Source of the DNA: Acidobacteriota bacterium
Lineage (GTDB): Bacteria > Acidobacteriota > Thermoanaerobaculia > Gp7-AA8 > JAHWKK01
Length of the DNA stretch: 64,000 nucleotides
Assembly (NCBI GenBank): GCA_019347945.1
Contig: JAHWKK010000009.1
Coordinates: 81,912 to 145,911, forward strand
Direction: 5' to 3'
Both the position numbers and the translations under genes were made by a program. How positions within the stretch are numbered: the first letter of the stretch is position 1; every line of letters begins with the position of its first letter. The notes under the pieces are model-generated. The model was not told where the DNA came from. It did not search any database and saw only the letters and a list, made by a program, of their open reading frames with translations. Positions 30,609-38,035 of this stretch are shown one piece after another.

Positions 30609-31280
30609 CTATAACTCCATCAGTTCCGCAAAGCTCATGAATCCCGTACTGCCTCCGATCCGCTCCGCCGCCAGGACCGCCCCGGTGGCGAACCCGTCGC
30701 GGCTTCGCGCACGGTGGGAGAGCTCGACCAGATCCTCGGGCGAATCGAGAAAGAGCGTGTGAAGGCCGAACTCCGCGCCGACGCGCGAGGAGACGATCGG
30801 CGGCTGCTCTCCGAAGCCTTCGGCGAAGACCTTTCCCAACCGGATCGCCGTGCCGCTCGGCGCATCCTTCTTCTGCGAATGGTGCCGCTCCTCGATCCCC
30901 GCCTCGAATCCGCCGAACTTACTCGCGAGCTCACCCGCGACTACCCCGAGCCGGAAGAGGATGTTCGCGCCGGGCGAGAAGTTGGCCGCATGGACCATCC
31001 CGATTTCGGCCTTCTCAACTCGTTTCCGGATTTCATCCTCGCGGTCGTTCCAGCCCGTCGTTCCCGTGACGAGCGCTTTTCCGGCCTCGCAGGCCGCTTG
31101 GACGACCCGGTCGATCGCGTCGGCGTGCGAAAAGTCGATGATGACATTTGCATCGCCGATCGCGGCCGGGGAGATCGGATTGGAGGAATCGAATCGACCG
31201 GCGATCTCGTGGCCGCGCGATTCGCAGACGCGCTCGACCGCCCGGCCCATCCGTCCGGTTCCGTGAATGGCGAGTTTCAT
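30609..31280 (-). CDS. dapB: 4-hydroxy-tetrahydrodipicolinate reductase
   Basis: The NAD(P)H-dependent second step of the DAP pathway (223 aa, the short form; many are 240-270). The nucleotide loop is GTGRMGRAV, the active site is EERHHSQKKDAPSGTA (His pair and Lys), and GTTGW is conserved. The ATG overlaps the stop of a possible 20-codon upstream frame. It is separated from lysC by 171 bp that hold a double-hairpin repeat. Confidence 0.95.
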   Translation of the reverse strand: MKLAIHGTGRMGRAVERVCESRGHEIAGRFDSSNPISPAAIGDANVIIDFSHADAIDRVVQAACEAGKALVTGTTGWNDREDEIRKRVEKAEIGMVHAANFSPGANILFRLGVVAGELASKFGGFEAGIEERHHSQKKDAPSGTAIRLGKVFAEGFGEQPPIVSSRVGAEFGLHTLFLDSPEDLVELSHRARSRDGFATGAVLAAERIGGSTGFMSFAELMEL

Positions 31281-31339
31281 GGAATCCGGCTTTCCGAGTA
31301 CGCCGGCTCGTATTTGATCTCGACGAAGAGCTCGTTCAT
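31277..31339 (-). CDS. Possible 20-residue upstream peptide coupled to dapB
   Basis: A frame beginning MNELFVEIKYEPAY ends in a TGA sharing bases with the dapB ATG (ATGA). Such overlaps usually mark real coupled genes, but there is no Shine-Dalgarno before it and no Lys enrichment to suggest attenuation. It may be chance. Confidence 0.3.
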   Translation of the reverse strand: MNELFVEIKYEPAYSESRIP

Positions 31340-31387
31340 GGATGAATCATACCCGCGGCCAGGGCAGACGCTCGTGGAATGATACGC

Positions 31388-31432
31388 GCCGGTTGGAAAC
31401 CGGCGATACGGCCGCTTGAAAAGCGGCGCTAC
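31388..31432. repeat. Double-hairpin repeat, copy 2
   Basis: GCCGGTTGGAAACCGGC followed by GCCGCTTGAAAAGCGGC, the reverse complement of the unit at 20688-20732. It lies 19 bp downstream of lysC and could serve as a transcript end for it. Confidence 0.8.
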
Positions 31433-31451
31433 ATTGGCCTTTGGAACGCGC

Positions 31452-32810
31452 CTAGCTTTCGAAGGCGGCGTGGTGAATCTTGCGCACCGCGTCCTCCGCG
31501 TCCTCTTCGCTCACGACGACGGTGAGGTTGAGCCCGGACCTCGCGAGCGACATCATCGCGATCGGAACGTCCTTCAGCGATGCGAAGATCCTCGAGGCGG
31601 TCGGCGGATCTCCGAGGATCTCGCGACCGACGATCGCGATCGCCGCGTAGCCGGACTCGACATCGACTCGCCCGAACTCCGCCAGCCCCTTCTCGATCTC
31701 GTCGAGCCGTGCGTGAGCGTCGACGGTCAGCGAGATCGAGACCTCCGAGGTCGCGATGACGTCCACTGAAGCTTCCACCCGTGCGAAAACGTCCAGGACG
31801 CTGGCGAGAATGCCGTGCGTCCCGAGCATCCTGGGCGAGCTCACCGTCACGATCGCCATCCCCGAACTGATTGCGACCGCCCGCGGGCGGCATCGCGTCC
31901 CGTCTCCGTCCCGAGAGATCAGCGTTCCCGGGCTCGATGGGTTGCCTGTGTTCCTGATGCGCACCGGGATGTCGCGCTCGACGGCCGGTTCGATCGTTCG
32001 CGGATGGAGCACCTTCGCCCCGAAATAAGCGAGCTCGGCCGCTTCGGCATACGTGAGCTGCTCGATGAGCCTCGCTCCCGGGATCATTCGCGGATCGGAG
32101 GTCATCATCCCGTCGACGTCGGTCCAGATCTGGATCTCCTCGGCGCCGATCGCCGCCCCGACGATCGCGGCGCTGTAATCCGATCCGCCTCGACCGAGGG
32201 TCGTGATCGCCCCGGACATCGCCCGGCCGTAGTACCCCCCCATCACAGGGATCCGCCCCTTCTCGACCTCGGGGATGATCTTCTCGGCCGCGGCGCGCGC
32301 TGTCGCCTCCATGATGGGCTCGGCGTTGCCGAACGCTTCGTTGGTCCGGATCACCTCACCGGAGTCGACGTGAACGGCGCGAAGTCTTCGGGTGCGGACC
32401 GTATACGCGAAGAGCACCGACGACAGGGTCTCGCCGAGCGAGACGATCTTGTCGCGGGCGCGCGGACTGACCTCACCGACCAGGCTGAGGCCGCGGAGCA
32501 CGGCGAGGATCTCGTCGAGCTGCCTTCCGAGCTGCGAGTTGAACGATTCGAAAAAATCGGATTTCTGGATGACGAGCTCGTTGGCGACTTCCTCATGGCG
32601 CGTCCTCACCTTCGCGACGGTTCTCTGCGCCGCTTCCCAGTCACCGGCGGCTGCATCGGCTGCGGCCTGGACGAGATCGTTTGTGACGCCCGAGAGCGCG
32701 GATACGACGACGACCGCCCCCCGGTCGGCGACCTCCGAGACGATTCCGATCGCTCGGGAAAGGGCCTCGACGCTTCCGACGGAGGTTCCTCCGAACTTGA
32801 GAACGATCAT
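31452..32810 (-). CDS. lysC: Aspartate kinase
   Basis: Phosphorylates aspartate, entering the lysine/threonine/methionine pathway (452 aa). The kinase domain starts KFGGTSVGS, with GRGGSDYSA and WTDVDGMMTSDPR. Two ACT regulatory domains occupy ~300-452 (VTVSSPRMLGTHGIL; IMSLARSGLNLTVVV), so feedback control by an amino acid is expected. There is no fused homoserine dehydrogenase. Its ATG overlaps the asd stop by 4 nt. Confidence 0.95.
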   Translation of the reverse strand: MIVLKFGGTSVGSVEALSRAIGIVSEVADRGAVVVVSALSGVTNDLVQAAADAAAGDWEAAQRTVAKVRTRHEEVANELVIQKSDFFESFNSQLGRQLDEILAVLRGLSLVGEVSPRARDKIVSLGETLSSVLFAYTVRTRRLRAVHVDSGEVIRTNEAFGNAEPIMEATARAAAEKIIPEVEKGRIPVMGGYYGRAMSGAITTLGRGGSDYSAAIVGAAIGAEEIQIWTDVDGMMTSDPRMIPGARLIEQLTYAEAAELAYFGAKVLHPRTIEPAVERDIPVRIRNTGNPSSPGTLISRDGDGTRCRPRAVAISSGMAIVTVSSPRMLGTHGILASVLDVFARVEASVDVIATSEVSISLTVDAHARLDEIEKGLAEFGRVDVESGYAAIAIVGREILGDPPTASRIFASLKDVPIAMMSLARSGLNLTVVVSEEDAEDAVRKIHHAAFES

Positions 32811-33943
32811 CCTGCTGGTACGAGCCCCTTCGCGTGAATCAATTCGGCGTTCAGGAGCGCCGCCCCGGCGGCTCCACGGATCGTGTTGTGAACGAGCGCA
32901 ACCATCCGGACGTCGAGAACCGGACAGGAGCGAAGACGTCCGACCGTGACGACCATCCCTCTTCCACTGTCGCGATCCAGGCGCGGCTGCGGCCGGTCGT
33001 CTTCCTCGGCAAGCACCACCGGTTTCGGCGGCGCCGAAGGAAGCCTGAGTCGCTGCGGCTCCCCCTCGAAGTTCCGGATTGCTTCACGGGCATCCTCGAT
33101 CAGCACGTCGATCGGAAAGCTCTGTCGAAGATTTTCACTGTACCGATACCGGAAAGAGATGCAGACCATGTGTCCGTCGGTGACCGGCACCCGGTTGGCG
33201 TGGGCTGAGATCGTGATCGGAGCCTCGCGGAAACCATCGCTTTCCCACAGCCCGAGAATTCTCTGCGGCTCGGACTCGATCTTCTCTTCCTCTCCGCCAA
33301 TGTGAGGAACCACGTTATCGCTGATGTCCCAGGCAGTTACCCCGGCGTACCCTGCTCCTGAAATCGCCTGCATCGTCGCCACGTGCATCGTTTCGATGCC
33401 GTGCTGTCGTTCGATCGGAGCGATGGCGAGAGTCAGACCGATCGTGGAGCAGTTCGGGTTCGTGACGATGAAGCCTTCCCCTCCGCGTCGCGCCTTCTGC
33501 CGCTCGATGGCGTCGAGGTGACCGGCATTGATCTCAGGAATCAGCAGGGGAACGTCCGGGTCCATTCGATGGTTCTTCGCATTCGAGATGACCGCGTGCC
33601 CCCTGTCCGCGTACGTCTCCTCCGCGGATCCGGCAACTGACGAATCGAGAGCCGAGAAAACGATCCGGCTCGACAGCTCGGAGCCGAGCTCTTTGACCAC
33701 CATTCCAGCGGCTTCCTCCGGCAATCGCGTCGAAAGCCGCCACGGAGCTGCGTCGGCGTAATTCCTCCCGGCACTCCGCTCCGATGCAACCAGCTCCGAA
33801 ACACGGAACCACGGGTGCTCTTCGAGAAGCTGGACGAAGCGCTGCCCGACGGAGCCCGTGGCTCCGAGGACCGCAACCGGAAGGCGCCCTCCATCGAGCA
33901 CCTCCTGCGGCAACTGTTCAGATTCGGTCTCGGCGACTGTCAT
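32807..33943 (-). CDS. asd: Aspartate-semialdehyde dehydrogenase, archaeal/fungal type
   Basis: Reduces aspartyl phosphate to aspartate semialdehyde (378 aa). The NADP loop is GATGSVGQRF and the catalytic cysteine is in TNPNCSTIG. GAGYAGVTAWDISDNVVPHIGGEEEKIESE is characteristic of the archaeal/fungal subclass rather than the enterobacterial one. The middle gene of rph-asd-lysC: rph ends 12 bp upstream and lysC overlaps its stop. Confidence 0.95.
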   Translation of the reverse strand: MTVAETESEQLPQEVLDGGRLPVAVLGATGSVGQRFVQLLEEHPWFRVSELVASERSAGRNYADAAPWRLSTRLPEEAAGMVVKELGSELSSRIVFSALDSSVAGSAEETYADRGHAVISNAKNHRMDPDVPLLIPEINAGHLDAIERQKARRGGEGFIVTNPNCSTIGLTLAIAPIERQHGIETMHVATMQAISGAGYAGVTAWDISDNVVPHIGGEEEKIESEPQRILGLWESDGFREAPITISAHANRVPVTDGHMVCISFRYRYSENLRQSFPIDVLIEDAREAIRNFEGEPQRLRLPSAPPKPVVLAEEDDRPQPRLDRDSGRGMVVTVGRLRSCPVLDVRMVALVHNTIRGAAGAALLNAELIHAKGLVPAG

Positions 33944-33955
33944 CGGTGTGGCCGC

Positions 33956-34744
33956 TCAGCGAAATCGCTTGTTCAACCGGCTCATCGAAAGCTTGTTCAC
34001 CTTCTCGATGATCGGGTCGAGAACCTCGTGCTGCGCCGCCGACAGCGCTGCAATCCCGGTGCGCGCGAGCTTCAACATCGCTTCGGACTCTTCCTGTGAG
34101 AAGGTCCGGCCCTCGGCTGAGCCCTGGATCTCGACGAACTGATCGTTGTCCGTCGCCACAATGTTCATGTCGACGTCGGCCTTCGAATCCTCCCGGTAGA
34201 TCAGATCGAGCATCGGGACACCGCCCACGATTCCGACCGAGACCGCGGCAATCCATCGCGAGAGCGGCCAGGCGAGAATCCGTTCTTCCAGATAATGGTT
34301 CCCCAGCGCCATGACGAGAGCCACGAAACCGCCGGTAATGGAAGCTGTGCGCGTCCCGCCATCCGCCTGAATGACGTCGCAATCGATCCAGACCGTCCTC
34401 TCCCCGAGCGCTTCGAAGTCGACCGCCGCGCGCAGTGACCGCCCGATCAGCCGCTGGATCTCCAGAGTCCGGCCCCCCTGCTTCCCCCGAGACGCCTCGC
34501 GCTGGGTGCGCTCATTGGTGGCGCGTGGCAGCATGCCGTACTCGGCTGTGATCCATCCCTTGCCGGTTCGATGGAGAAAGGAGGGAACTCTCTCTTCGAT
34601 CGACGCGGTGCAGATCACTTTCGTGTCGCCCGCCTCGATCAGACACGATCCTTCCGCATTCTTGATGAAACCGGGGTTCAGAATGACCGGCCGAAGCTCA
34701 TCGAAGGCCCGTCCGTCGATCCGCTCGACGCGCTCATCGTTCAT
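33956..34744 (-). CDS. rph: Ribonuclease PH
   Basis: A phosphorolytic 3'-5' exoribonuclease that trims tRNA 3' ends (262 aa). Signature stretches: [17 protein letters not shown], the RNA-binding [15 protein letters not shown], and the phosphate-site [17 protein letters not shown]. It is first in a unit with asd and lysC, a mixed housekeeping operon. On the minus strand, TATGCT preceded by TGA (an extended -10) ends only 6 nt before the ATG, and no Shine-Dalgarno is present, so a leaderless transcript is likely. Confidence 0.96.
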   Translation of the reverse strand: MNDERVERIDGRAFDELRPVILNPGFIKNAEGSCLIEAGDTKVICTASIEERVPSFLHRTGKGWITAEYGMLPRATNERTQREASRGKQGGRTLEIQRLIGRSLRAAVDFEALGERTVWIDCDVIQADGGTRTASITGGFVALVMALGNHYLEERILAWPLSRWIAAVSVGIVGGVPMLDLIYREDSKADVDMNIVATDNDQFVEIQGSAEGRTFSQEESEAMLKLARTGIAALSAAQHEVLDPIIEKVNKLSMSRLNKRFR

Positions 34745-34750
34745 TGAGCC

Positions 34751-34756
34751 AGCATA
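34751..34756 (-). promoter_or_regulatory. Candidate extended -10 (TGATATGCT) for rph-asd-lysC
   Basis: On the minus strand TATGCT lies 6 nt before the rph ATG with the TG extension at the expected place. This spacing would put transcription start at or next to the start codon. Confidence 0.4.
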
Positions 34757-34796
34757 TCAGGGCTGTCCGATCATGGATCAGCGCAACGGCGCAGTC

Positions 34797-35369
34797 TCAG
34801 GCCTTCAGACCCGCCATGCGGCTCTGCGACTCAGCCAGTACGTCTCTGTGGAGACTGTTGCCATGAGAGTCCATCGTAACGATCGCGGTGAAACCCTCGA
34901 CCCAGAGGTGCCAGATTGCCTCCGGGCTTCCGAGATCGAGCCAGTCGACCCCATCCACGCGCGTGATTGACTCTGCACAAACCTGAGCTGCACCACCGAT
35001 CGCATGCATGTAGACCGCACCGTATTTCGCGCAACCCTCCAGAGTTTTTGACCCCATCCCGCCCTTGCCGATCACTCCGCGAATTCCATGGTCGCGCATC
35101 ACCTCCCACTGGTACGGTTCCTCGCGCGAGGAGGTCGTCGGGCCCGCTGCCTTGCACACCCACTTCCCCTCTTCCTCGATCATGACCGGGCCGCAGTGAT
35201 AGATGATGTGGCCTCGCAAATCCACCGGGGGCGCGACTCCCTCGTGAATCCTGTGATGAACGGCGTCCCGTCCCGTGAAGAGCCGCCCGGTGATCGCGAC
35301 CGAGTCACCCACTCGGAGCTCCCGGATCGTCTCCTCACTGACTGGCGTGGTCAACGCGACTCGGGCCAT
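34797..35369 (-). CDS. Fumarate hydratase class I, beta subunit (or related tartrate dehydratase)
   Basis: The C-terminal half of a two-subunit class I [4Fe-4S] fumarase (190 aa). Family features are GDSVAITGRLFTGRDAVHHR, YHCGPVM, a KAAGPTTSSRE motif and the IGKGGMGSKT loop. It pairs with the alpha subunit 42 bp upstream on the same strand. Fumarase in the TCA cycle is the likeliest reaction; L-tartrate dehydratase (TtdB) has the same fold and cannot be ruled out from motifs alone. Confidence 0.9.
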   Translation of the reverse strand: MARVALTTPVSEETIRELRVGDSVAITGRLFTGRDAVHHRIHEGVAPPVDLRGHIIYHCGPVMIEEEGKWVCKAAGPTTSSREEPYQWEVMRDHGIRGVIGKGGMGSKTLEGCAKYGAVYMHAIGGAAQVCAESITRVDGVDWLDLGSPEAIWHLWVEGFTAIVTMDSHGNSLHRDVLAESQSRMAGLKA

Positions 35370-35411
35370 GCCATCCTCGCCTCGCTCGACTTCTCGAGCG
35401 CTTCCACCGTG

Positions 35412-36326
35412 CTATTCATACAGCCACTTCCTGACCGTTCCGTCGGCAGCCATTTCGACGCCTCGGCGCCGGTAAGCCCAGCACATGTAGGCCACGCTGA
35501 CGTAGAAACTCGCTGGAAGCCGGTTCAGCTTGCCGATTTTGCAGGCCAGCAGCGTGGTTTTTCCGCCGAAGCCCATCGGGCCGATACCGAGTCTGTTGGC
35601 CTTCTCCACCACGCGCGACTCCATCTCGCCGAGCACCGGGTCGTCGTTCCGATCCGCCATCGTCCGCAGAAGCTGCTCCTTCGCATGCGAGTAGCCGGTA
35701 GCGCGGTCTCCTCCGATGCAGACCCCGAGGATCCCGGGACCGCAACCCTGTCCCTGCGCGCGGACGACGGAATCGAGAATCGCGTTTTCGACGCCCGCGA
35801 GGTCGCGCCCTCCGAGCTCGGGGTCCGGCAGGCTGTACTGCGCGTTCATGTTCTCGCATCCACCGCCTTTCAGAACGAGCCGTACGTCGAGGTAGTCCTC
35901 CCGCCATTGATGAAAATGAAAGACCGGCGAACCGGGGCCGGTATTGTCGCCGGTGTTTTTTCCGGTGACCGAATCGACGCTGTTCTGACGGAGATAACCC
36001 ATCCGTGTCGCAAGTCGGACCACATCGGTGATCGTTTCCTCGAGCTCGATCTGGTCGTACCCGACGGGCGTCCTGATGAAGAAGATAATCGTGCCGGTGT
36101 CCTGACAGAGCGGGAGCGATTTTGATTTCGCCAGGTTGATATTGCAGCCGATGACATCGAGGGCGACCTCGGCGTTGGACCCTTCCTCTTCGTCGCCTCT
36201 CGCCTCGGAGATTGCCCAGGCGACGTCGTCGGGAAGGATCGTGCTGGTCTTCCGGATGAGCTCGAGAATCGTCCGTCCGGACTCGGGCAGACGAGCGGTT
36301 TCATCCTGAATCGGTTCGGCAGTCAT
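35412..36326 (-). CDS. Fumarate hydratase class I, alpha subunit (or related tartrate dehydratase)
   Basis: The Fe-S binding half of the class I hydratase (304 aa). Cluster ligands are in LPLCQDTGT, GGGCENMN and GQGCGPGILG. FGGKTTLLACKI near the C-terminus is also conserved. A GGAGGAG ribosome-binding site lies 4 nt before the ATG. It is transcribed away from the M16 peptidase pair, with a 191-bp divergent promoter region. Confidence 0.92.
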   Translation of the reverse strand: MTAEPIQDETARLPESGRTILELIRKTSTILPDDVAWAISEARGDEEEGSNAEVALDVIGCNINLAKSKSLPLCQDTGTIIFFIRTPVGYDQIELEETITDVVRLATRMGYLRQNSVDSVTGKNTGDNTGPGSPVFHFHQWREDYLDVRLVLKGGGCENMNAQYSLPDPELGGRDLAGVENAILDSVVRAQGQGCGPGILGVCIGGDRATGYSHAKEQLLRTMADRNDDPVLGEMESRVVEKANRLGIGPMGFGGKTTLLACKIGKLNRLPASFYVSVAYMCWAYRRRGVEMAADGTVRKWLYE

Positions 36327-36443
36327 TTCTCCTCCGCATTACTCATCCGCCGCGCATCACCGGGCGTTTCAACTCCCGTCAGCCCCCCGCTCTTCCACTT
36401 GCGCGGCGGCGGTTACATTACTGCAGGGACGAAATGATCTGTA

Positions 36444-36449
36444 TAGAAT
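36444..36449 (+). promoter_or_regulatory. Candidate -10 element TAGAAT for the M16 operon
   Basis: TAGAAT within TATAGAAT, 68 nt upstream of the first M16 start, is the best promoter candidate in the divergent region. The -35 is weak. Confidence 0.35.
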
Positions 36450-36517
36450 GAGGCCTCGGCGACCGCCCCGACAGCGGCGGACCTGAGTACATCCATCAAC
36501 ACCAATCAGGAGGAATC

Positions 36518-38035
36518 ATGATTTCCAACCAATCGCGCTCGCTCGTGATGGCACTGGCAATCCTCGCGCTTGTCCTGCCCCTTGCGGCACAGGACATTTC
36601 GGCCTGGGAGGACCGCACGACTGTCACTACTCTCGACAACGGGCTCACCGTCGTCGTCGTCGAGCGCCACGAGGCGCCGGTGTTCTCGTTCTTCACCCAT
36701 GTCCGCGCCGGAGGAGCCCAGGAAGTCCCCGGGATTACCGGTCTCGCTCACATGTTCGAGCACATGGCTTTCAAAGGAACCTACGACATCGGAACCGAGG
36801 ATTACGCGGCGGAGAGGGCAGCTCTCGAAGAAGTCGAGCGCGCCTACGTCGCCTACGATCGAGCCCGCCGCATGGAGACGGGCGCCGACCAGGCGGAGAT
36901 CGAGCGGCTGGAACAGGGCTGGCGTGATGCGATGGAGCGTGCCGACAGCTTCGTGAAGAGTAACGAGTTCGGCGAGATCATCGACCGGGTCGGCGGAGTC
37001 GGACTCAACGCGTTCACCAGCTCCGATGAGACCGGCTATTTCTATTCGATGCCCGCCAATCGACTCGAGCTCTGGGCATATCTCGAGTCGGAGCGATTCA
37101 TCGAGCCGGTGATGCGGGAGTTCTACAAAGAGCGCAACGTCGTGACCGAAGAACGCCGGATGAGAACCGAGAGCAACCCCATCGGGCGTCTCATCGAGCA
37201 ATTTCTCGCAACGGCCTTCACCGCCCATCCCTACGGCCAGCCAGTCGTCGGGTGGCCTTCCGATCTCAGCACTTTCTCCGCCACCGACGCGATGGAGTTC
37301 TACAGAAAGTACTACGTTCCTTCGAACATGGTCGTGACGCTCGTCGGTGACGTCACTTCGGAGACGGCGCTTCCAATCATCAGAAAGTACTTCGGCAGGA
37401 TTCCAGCCGGCGACCCGCCTCCGATCCTTCGGACGAGCGAACCGCCTCAATTCGCAGAGCGGGAAGTCATTCTGGTCGACGAATCGCAGCCCTTCTACAT
37501 CGAGGGTTACCACAAGCCCGCGGCGAATCATCCCGACAACGCGATTTACAACGCGATCTCCGACATCCTGTCTAATGGCCGCACCTCGAGGCTTTACCGC
37601 GCACTGGTCAGAGATCAGCAGATCGCGGCAGTCGCCGCCGGATTCAACAACTTCCCCGGCGACCGGTACTCGAACCTGTTCGCCTTCTACGGGGTACCGA
37701 CTCCCGGTCACACCCCGGAGGAGATCCGCGACTCGATCCACGCCGAGATCGACCGGCTCAAGACCGAAGCGGTCTCCGAGGACGAACTCCAGATGGTGAA
37801 GACCCGCGCCAAAGCTTCGCTGCTTCGCCAGCTCAGAAGCAATCAGGGAATCGCCATTCAGTTCGGTACCTACCAGTCGACCCAGGGGGACTGGCGAGAG
37901 CTGTTCCGGGATGTCGAGGAGATCGACGCCGTAACGGCTGACGACATCCTTCGGATTGCAAACGAAACGTTCACGGACGCCAATCGGACATCGGCAATGA
38001 TCCGATCGACGAACATGGCAGGAGGTGCCCAGTGA
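36518..38035 (+). CDS. Secreted M16 family zinc peptidase (catalytic partner)
   Basis: An inverzincin peptidase (505 aa) with a signal peptide (~1-25, LVLPLAAQD). The HxxEH zinc motif is intact in LAHMFEHMAFKGT (~77-81). A ~60-residue charged helical insertion follows, and GLNAFTSSDETGYFYSMP is the substrate cradle. The second M16 domain (~300-480) lacks the motif, as usual. AGGAGG lies 4 nt before the ATG. The stop overlaps the GTG of the next M16 gene, so the two are likely a heterodimeric periplasmic peptidase, with this one providing catalysis. Confidence 0.93.
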   Translation: MISNQSRSLVMALAILALVLPLAAQDISAWEDRTTVTTLDNGLTVVVVERHEAPVFSFFTHVRAGGAQEVPGITGLAHMFEHMAFKGTYDIGTEDYAAERAALEEVERAYVAYDRARRMETGADQAEIERLEQGWRDAMERADSFVKSNEFGEIIDRVGGVGLNAFTSSDETGYFYSMPANRLELWAYLESERFIEPVMREFYKERNVVTEERRMRTESNPIGRLIEQFLATAFTAHPYGQPVVGWPSDLSTFSATDAMEFYRKYYVPSNMVVTLVGDVTSETALPIIRKYFGRIPAGDPPPILRTSEPPQFAEREVILVDESQPFYIEGYHKPAANHPDNAIYNAISDILSNGRTSRLYRALVRDQQIAAVAAGFNNFPGDRYSNLFAFYGVPTPGHTPEEIRDSIHAEIDRLKTEAVSEDELQMVKTRAKASLLRQLRSNQGIAIQFGTYQSTQGDWRELFRDVEEIDAVTADDILRIANETFTDANRTSAMIRSTNMAGGAQ

